Source of the DNA: Chthoniobacter flavus
Lineage (GTDB): Bacteria; Verrucomicrobiota; Verrucomicrobiia; Chthoniobacterales; Terrimicrobiaceae
DNA length: 9,388 bases
Reading direction: 5' to 3'
Assembly (NCBI GenBank): GCA_945863785.1
Contig: CAMBAQ010000068.1
Coordinates: forward strand, 1 to 9,388
Position 1 is the first letter of the stretch; every line of letters begins with the position of its first letter. Positions 5,660 through 9,388 of the stretch are shown here, piece by piece. Below the pieces are notes generated by a model that did no database searches, was not told where the DNA came from, and saw only the letters and a list, made by a program, of their open reading frames with translations. Both the position numbers and the translations under genes were made by a program.

Positions 5660-6622
5660 CTAGCCGAGTCCGACGGCTTCCCGAACTCGTCGCATGACGC
5701 CATCCGAGACACCTCGCGCTTTTTCTGCCCCTTCGGCCAGCACACGATCAACGAAGACTGGATCCTTGAGGATTTCCTCCCGACGAATACGGAATGGCGC
5801 AAAATAATCCCAGACTGCACCGAAGAGCCTCTTTTTAAAGTCCCCGTAGCCCGTGCCGCCTCGCAGAAACTCGCGTTCCATCGTTTGATAGTCGGTCTCG
5901 CTCGCAACCAATTTATAGAGCCCCAGAATGGACGAGTTTTCTGTGATTTTCGGCGACTCAACCGGGGTGCTGTCGGTTTTGATGCCCATGATTTTCTTTT
6001 TGAGCGCATTTTCGGGAGCAAAAATCTCGATCGTATTTCCGTAACTCTTGCTCATCTTAGCTCCATCCAATCCGGGAACGACCGCGGTATCCTCGCGAAT
6101 GCTGGGTTCCGGAAGTTTAAAGATAGATCCATAGGTCTCGTTGATCTTCACCGCGATGTCGCGGGTTACTTCGAGGTGCTGCTTTTGATCGCGCCCGACC
6201 GGCACCAGATCGCTATCGTAAATGAGAATATCCGCCGCCATCAAAACCGGGTACGCAAAAAGCCCGTGCGTAGCAGCAAGTCCCCTCGCCGTTTTATCCT
6301 TGAAGGAATGGCAGCGTTCTAGCAATCCCATCGGAGTCACTGTGCTGAGAATCCAAGCCAACTCGGTGACAGCGGGAACTTCGGATTGACGAAAAAAGAC
6401 GGCCTTCTCTGGGTTTAGTCCGCAAGCAAGAAAGTCGATCGCCAACTCACGTACATTCGCCCGCAGGGCATTTCCATTCTGAACCGTGGTGAGCGCATGG
6501 AAATCGGCAATGAAATAGTACGCCTCCCCTTTTTCCTGCAACTCGATCGCGGGTTTCATCATTCCAAAATAGTTCCCAAGATGAAGTGTGCCGGATGGCT
6601 GGATGCCGGATAAAATTCGCAT
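5660..6622 (-). CDS. trpS: Tryptophanyl-tRNA synthetase (TrpS)
   Basis: TrpS is a class Ic aminoacyl-tRNA synthetase that charges tRNA-Trp with tryptophan in the cytosol. The ATG at 6622 gives 320 residues, within the normal range, starting MRILSGIQPSGTLHLGNYFG. It holds the HIGH-type motif HLGN near residues 14-17. The KMSKS motif is intact (AKMSKSYGN), and the conserved IYDSDLVPVGRDQKQHLEVTRDIA-type region carries the tryptophan and dimer contacts. The frame is open upstream to a GTG at 6676, which would add 18 residues without family similarity; I reject it. No Shine-Dalgarno sequence precedes the ATG. The gene is divergent from the D-alanyl-D-alanine carboxypeptidase gene, with 144 bases between them. 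Confidence 0.96.
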   Translation of the reverse strand: MRILSGIQPSGTLHLGNYFGMMKPAIELQEKGEAYYFIADFHALTTVQNGNALRANVRELAIDFLACGLNPEKAVFFRQSEVPAVTELAWILSTVTPMGLLERCHSFKDKTARGLAATHGLFAYPVLMAADILIYDSDLVPVGRDQKQHLEVTRDIAVKINETYGSIFKLPEPSIREDTAVVPGLDGAKMSKSYGNTIEIFAPENALKKKIMGIKTDSTPVESPKITENSSILGLYKLVASETDYQTMEREFLRGGTGYGDFKKRLFGAVWDYFAPFRIRREEILKDPVFVDRVLAEGAEKARGVSDGVMRRVREAVGLG

Positions 6623-6689
6623 CCGCGAGAAGTAGCATTTCCACGCTGGGGTGGAATCATCTTTTTGCGAATTCACGCACGAAAAATCG

Positions 6690-6703
6690 CATTTTTTAAA
6701 ATG
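6690..6703. repeat. Short AT-rich palindrome between trpS and the carboxypeptidase gene
   Basis: CATTTTTTAAAATG is a perfect inverted repeat (6-base arms, TT centre) in the divergent trpS/dac gap. Flanking AAAT and ATTT extend the symmetry if a CG bulge is allowed. It lies just upstream of the candidate dac promoter and could be an operator or part of a promoter for trpS. An AT-rich palindrome of this length is common by chance, so its function is unproven. Confidence 0.3.
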
Positions 6704-6705
6704 AT

Positions 6706-6733
6706 TTGATCTTGATGCCCGCCTCGTTATCGT
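6706..6733 (+). promoter_or_regulatory. Candidate promoter for the carboxypeptidase-pfkA pair
   Basis: TTGATC (6706-6711) and TATCGT (6728-6733) each match the sigma70 boxes at four of six positions, with a 16-base spacer. Transcription would begin near 6740, leaving a leader of about 27 bases before the ATG at 6767. Some promoter must lie in this gap because the genes on either side diverge. The specific boxes are a weak call made by eye. Confidence 0.25.
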
Positions 6734-6766
6734 CCGTTTTCATCGACTTCCGAAGACGTATATAAA

Positions 6767-7684
6767 ATGAAAAAAATGATTTTGGCCCTATTGATGGGTC
6801 TGGCTGGATGGCACGCGAATGCCGCTGAGAGTTACATTATTATCGATAACCAGACTGGGGTGATATTGGACTCGGACAAAAGAAACGAAAAATTGCAGGT
6901 GGCAAGCCTCACCAAGGTAGCCACATCACTCGTTGTTCTCGACTGGGCGGAATTGCAGAAAGTCGATCTGGCGACATTGGCGGAAGTGCCAACCACTGCC
7001 ACGGAAAACGGAGCCTCGAGTGCGATCGGACTTGCGCCGGGCGATTCGCTAAGCCTACGGGATCTCATTTATTGCGCTCTCCTCGCCTCCGACAACATCG
7101 CTGCCAACACGCTCGCTCACCACGTCGGGTCGCGCATCACGAATCCCGAGCAACTCGATTCCGTGAGCAATTTCGTAGCGCAAATGAACGCGCTGGCGAG
7201 AACCCTTTCCATGAAGCGGACTTTGTTTTTGAACCCTAGTGGCATGGATAGCATGACCAGTGGCGCGATCCCTTATTCGACCGTCGAGGACCTCGCCCGC
7301 CTGACACGCTATGCCTACGACAAATCAGGGTTCGCCTTTTATGTGGCTCAGAAATCCCGGCAAATTCACATTCTGCGCAGCGGTGCGGATATGCCTTTCG
7401 ATATCACGAACACAAATGAACTCGTTGGCCGCAATGGCATCGATGGCGTCAAAACCGGCCGCACCCGCAAGGCTGGCGATTGCTTAATCCTCTCCGCCGA
7501 CCGCCCACCGGAATCCCGCCGCGAGGGCGAGACGGTGCTCATCACCCCACGCCGCATCACTGTGGTCCTCCTCCGCTCAGAAGATCGCTTCAAGGACGGA
7601 CTCTTGCTCATTAATCGAGGCTGGAGTTTCTACGACGCTTGGGCTGCCGAAGGCCGCCCATCTAAAAAAGGCGAAACTCTCTAA
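6767..7684 (+). CDS. dacA: D-alanyl-D-alanine carboxypeptidase (penicillin-binding protein, S11 family)
   Basis: This serine carboxypeptidase removes the terminal D-alanine from peptidoglycan pentapeptides, acting in the periplasm and limiting cross-linking. In its 305 residues the three active-site motifs are intact: Ser47-Leu-Thr-Lys50, Ser108-Asp-Asn110 and Lys229-Thr-Gly231. NPSGMDS at 156-162 is another family landmark. A signal peptide (MKK, hydrophobic 4-14, likely cleavage after ANA at 19) exports it. The C-terminal beta-rich domain and amphipathic membrane anchor of E. coli PBP5 are absent: the chain stops soon after the catalytic fold with a basic tail (RPSKKGETL). It may therefore be soluble in the periplasm, closer to PBP7-type or single-domain enzymes. 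Use of the symbol dacA is by family only. The ATG at 6767 follows an AT-rich stretch without a Shine-Dalgarno sequence. Confidence 0.92.
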   Translation: MKKMILALLMGLAGWHANAAESYIIIDNQTGVILDSDKRNEKLQVASLTKVATSLVVLDWAELQKVDLATLAEVPTTATENGASSAIGLAPGDSLSLRDLIYCALLASDNIAANTLAHHVGSRITNPEQLDSVSNFVAQMNALARTLSMKRTLFLNPSGMDSMTSGAIPYSTVEDLARLTRYAYDKSGFAFYVAQKSRQIHILRSGADMPFDITNTNELVGRNGIDGVKTGRTRKAGDCLILSADRPPESRREGETVLITPRRITVVLLRSEDRFKDGLLLINRGWSFYDAWAAEGRPSKKGETL

Positions 7685-7691
7685 CATTATA

Positions 7692-8759
7692 ATGAAGCGC
7701 ATCGGCATCCTTACCAGCGGCGGCGACTGCCCCGGCCTCAATGCCGTCTTGCGTGCTGCAAGTCGCACATCCGAAAAACTCGGCTTTGAACTCATTGGAT
7801 TCTGCGATGGATTTGAAGGTCTCCTTCCGCCTGAATCGCATATCCTTCTAGACCGCCACGCCACATCGGGAATCATGCATCTTGGCGGCACCATCCTTGG
7901 AACCGTGAACCGCGGTCAGTTCATCAACCGATCGGGATCCCGCCGCATGATCCAAGCCGAAGTGCTCGGAAAAACCCGCCAAACATTTCAGGCGCTTAAT
8001 CTCCACGGATTGATTGTCGTCGGCGGTGACGGATCTCTCAGCACAGCTCAACTTCTCCACGAGGCCGGCTTTCCCGTTGTCGGAGTTCCCAAGACCATCG
8101 ACAACGATCTCGAAGCGACCTCAATGACATTTGGTCTCAATTCCGCCGTGGAATGCGTTGCGGAAGCCCTCAATCGCCTGCACACAACGGCCACCAGCCA
8201 CAAAAGAGTCATGGTGCTGGAAGTGATGGGCCGCCATGCGGGATGGATCGCGCTTCAAGGCGGACTCGCTGGTGGAGCGAACATCATTCTCCTTCCCGAG
8301 ATGCCATTTGAATACGAAAAGGTCGCTGCCGAAATTGAGCACCGCCATCGCGAGGGCTCCAAGAGCACTCTCGTCGTCGTCGCCGAAGGAGCCTCCCCGA
8401 AGGACGGCAAACAATCCTGCCAGCAGACCACCACTGGAGAACGCCGACTCGGCGGAATCTCGGAATTCGTCGCTAAGGAAATCGCCGAGCGCACCGGCAA
8501 GGAGGTCCGCACATGCGTACTAGGTCATCTCCAGCGCGGAGGAGGCCCGACTACACTCGATCGGATATTGGCCACCGGCTTCGGAGTCAAAGCGGTCGAA
8601 CTCATCGCTGAGGGAAAATTTGGTTCCATGGTGAGCTACCAGAACTGCACCTTCGTGGATGTGCCGATCGCCTTCGCAGTACAAAAAATGCGAAGAGTGA
8701 ATCCCGAATCCCAACTCGTTCAAATCGCACGCTCGGTCGGTATTTCCTTTGGAAACTAA
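7692..8759 (+). CDS. pfkA: 6-phosphofructokinase, group III type (PfkA)
   Basis: This enzyme phosphorylates fructose 6-phosphate to fructose 1,6-bisphosphate, the committed step of glycolysis, in the cytosol. The 355 residues cover the whole PFK fold: TSGGDCPGLNAVLR (8-21), GGDGSLSTA (111-119), PKTIDND (133-139) with the catalytic Asp137, EVMGRHAGWIAL (177-188), and LGHLQRGGGPTTLDR (277-291). The residue after GGD is Gly114, which in this family goes with ATP use; Asp there marks pyrophosphate use. The residue before TIDND is Lys134, not the Gly of classical allosteric enzymes. Gly plus Lys is the pattern I recall for ATP-dependent group III enzymes of the Streptomyces type. I therefore expect an ATP-dependent, possibly non-allosteric enzyme, but phosphoryl donor should be treated as inferred. 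It starts 7 bases after the carboxypeptidase stop, so the two are probably co-transcribed. Confidence 0.95.
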   Translation: MKRIGILTSGGDCPGLNAVLRAASRTSEKLGFELIGFCDGFEGLLPPESHILLDRHATSGIMHLGGTILGTVNRGQFINRSGSRRMIQAEVLGKTRQTFQALNLHGLIVVGGDGSLSTAQLLHEAGFPVVGVPKTIDNDLEATSMTFGLNSAVECVAEALNRLHTTATSHKRVMVLEVMGRHAGWIALQGGLAGGANIILLPEMPFEYEKVAAEIEHRHREGSKSTLVVVAEGASPKDGKQSCQQTTTGERRLGGISEFVAKEIAERTGKEVRTCVLGHLQRGGGPTTLDRILATGFGVKAVELIAEGKFGSMVSYQNCTFVDVPIAFAVQKMRRVNPESQLVQIARSVGISFGN

Positions 8760-8760
8760 T

Positions 8761-8793
8761 TGCCTGATCGCTGCTCAGGCGTCCTTCGTTTTT
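8761..8793 (+). terminator. Weak hairpin with T-run after pfkA, overlapping the ubiE stop
   Basis: GCCTGA (8762-8767) and TCAGGC (8775-8780) form a perfect 6-base stem with a 7-base loop, extendable by one T-G pair. A run of five T follows at 8789-8793, eight bases past the stem. It lies 2 bases after the pfkA stop, where a terminator is expected between convergent genes. The right arm contains the ubiE stop codon (TCA on the plus strand). The T-run is farther away than in a strong intrinsic terminator, and the minus-strand side has no T-run, so any activity is probably in the pfkA direction. Confidence 0.45.
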
Positions 8794-9388
8794 CCACAAT
8801 AGAGAGAAACGATCCCCCCAGTGAGAGGCAGAGAAGGTTCGCAAGAAAATCCGCGGGATGCCATCAACGCGTTCATGACCATGCCGGATGGAAAGGATTC
8901 GATCGACTCGCCAAGATACTCGTAAGCCGCCGGGCGCTTGGTTGCCCAACCAGCAATAAGCGGGAGAATTTTGTGAAGATAAAATCGATAGATATTTCGA
9001 AAAAATTCCCACGTCGGGAGAGAGAAATCAAGAATCAGAACCGTGCCACCGGGCTCCAAAACCCGCGCCATTTCTCGTAGTGCGTCGGGCCAGGACGCCA
9101 TATTTCGCAATCCAAATGCCACGGTCACAACATCGAATGAGGCATCCGCAAATGGCAAAGCCAACGCATCCGCCTGCACCAAACGAGTGACGCCTTTGAG
9201 TCGCGCTTGATTCAACATCGGAAGACAAAAATCTGCTGCGGTTACAGCCGCAAGCGGGCAGGCTTTTTTAAGTGCGATCGCGAGGTCGCCGCTGCCTGTA
9301 GCCAGATCCAGAATCCTGCCGGGCGAGAGTCGCGCCACTTTTCTCGCGACCCTGTATCGCCAGTAGTAATCGAGTCCGCCACTTAGCA
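8775..9388 (-). CDS. ubiE: UbiE/MenG quinone-ring C-methyltransferase, 5' end outside the window
   Basis: UbiE/MenG uses S-adenosylmethionine to add the ring methyl group in menaquinone (demethylmenaquinone to menaquinone) or ubiquinone synthesis. The frame is open to the right edge, and residues encoded beyond the internal GTG at 9338 read LSGGLDYYWRYRVARKVARL, which fits the family's start region (LS-G-D--WR). The true start is therefore right of base 9388. SAM-binding motif I is DLATGSGDLA, followed by ADFCLPML, DALALPFADASFDVVTVAFGLRNM, and the motif RVLEPGG with ILDFSLP. The C-terminus ends GGIVSLYCGKTKDA, as is usual in this family (GG-----Y-G-K). The menaquinone role is more likely if the host is a PVC-group bacterium, but sequence alone does not decide. 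Its product would feed the quinone pool used by complex I. Confidence 0.93.
   Translation of the reverse strand, partial: LSGGLDYYWRYRVARKVARLSPGRILDLATGSGDLAIALKKACPLAAVTAADFCLPMLNQARLKGVTRLVQADALALPFADASFDVVTVAFGLRNMASWPDALREMARVLEPGGTVLILDFSLPTWEFFRNIYRFYLHKILPLIAGWATKRPAAYEYLGESIESFPSGMVMNALMASRGFSCEPSLPLTGGIVSLYCGKTKDA

Noticed and set aside
5630..6322. A 230-codon plus-strand open frame opposite trpS
   Set aside because: It is antisense to an intact tryptophanyl-tRNA synthetase gene and has no recognisable motif.
6623..6676. GTG-initiated 18-residue extension of trpS
   Set aside because: The family begins at the MRILSGIQPSG segment, and the extra residues show no similarity to TrpS N-termini.
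1..9388. A new defence, mobile or secondary-metabolism system
   Set aside because: All eleven genes belong to well-known families with complete or nearly complete motifs. There are no unexplained gaps over 150 bases, no repeats of array type and no integrase, transposase or att-like duplication.

Overview
The window reads as an ordinary stretch of bacterial chromosome. It is densely coded (gaps mostly under 120 bases), moderately GC-rich, and made almost entirely of conserved housekeeping genes. I recognise eleven protein genes; two are cut by the window edges. I see no RNA gene, insertion sequence, CRISPR array, prophage or toxin-antitoxin pair. Complex I, TolB, a Dac-type peptidoglycan enzyme, a lipoprotein and a methyltransferase of the UbiE/MenG family point to a respiring Gram-negative bacterium. 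The gene mix, the phosphofructokinase type and the near absence of Shine-Dalgarno sequences would fit Verrucomicrobiota or a related PVC-group lineage. That placement is an inference and has not been tested.

Layout. Bases 1-2854, minus strand: a GH1 glycosidase predicted to be a lipoprotein, then coaD, nuoI and nuoJ (cut at base 1). The glycosidase and coaD are 3 bases apart. coaD and nuoI are separated by 97-99 bases that hold a possible promoter. Bases 2966-4983, plus strand: a divergent prephenate dehydratase-like gene and tolB. Bases 4987-6622, minus strand: a rhomboid protease and trpS, convergent with tolB with only 3 bases between the stop codons. Bases 6767-8759, plus strand: a D-alanyl-D-alanine carboxypeptidase and a 6-phosphofructokinase, 7 bases apart. 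Bases 8775-9388, minus strand: a UbiE/MenG quinone methyltransferase whose 5' end is outside the window.

How the genes connect. nuoI, nuoJ and ubiE/menG all serve the quinone-linked respiratory chain. tolB, the carboxypeptidase, the GH1 lipoprotein and the rhomboid protease act at or outside the inner membrane. coaD, pheA, trpS and pfkA are core metabolism or translation. No group of genes here forms an obvious new multi-gene system. The points most worth a second look are the altered active-site and regulatory motifs in the PheA-like protein, the position of nuoI directly after coaD instead of nuoH, the exported GH1 enzyme, and starts that consistently lack a Shine-Dalgarno sequence.
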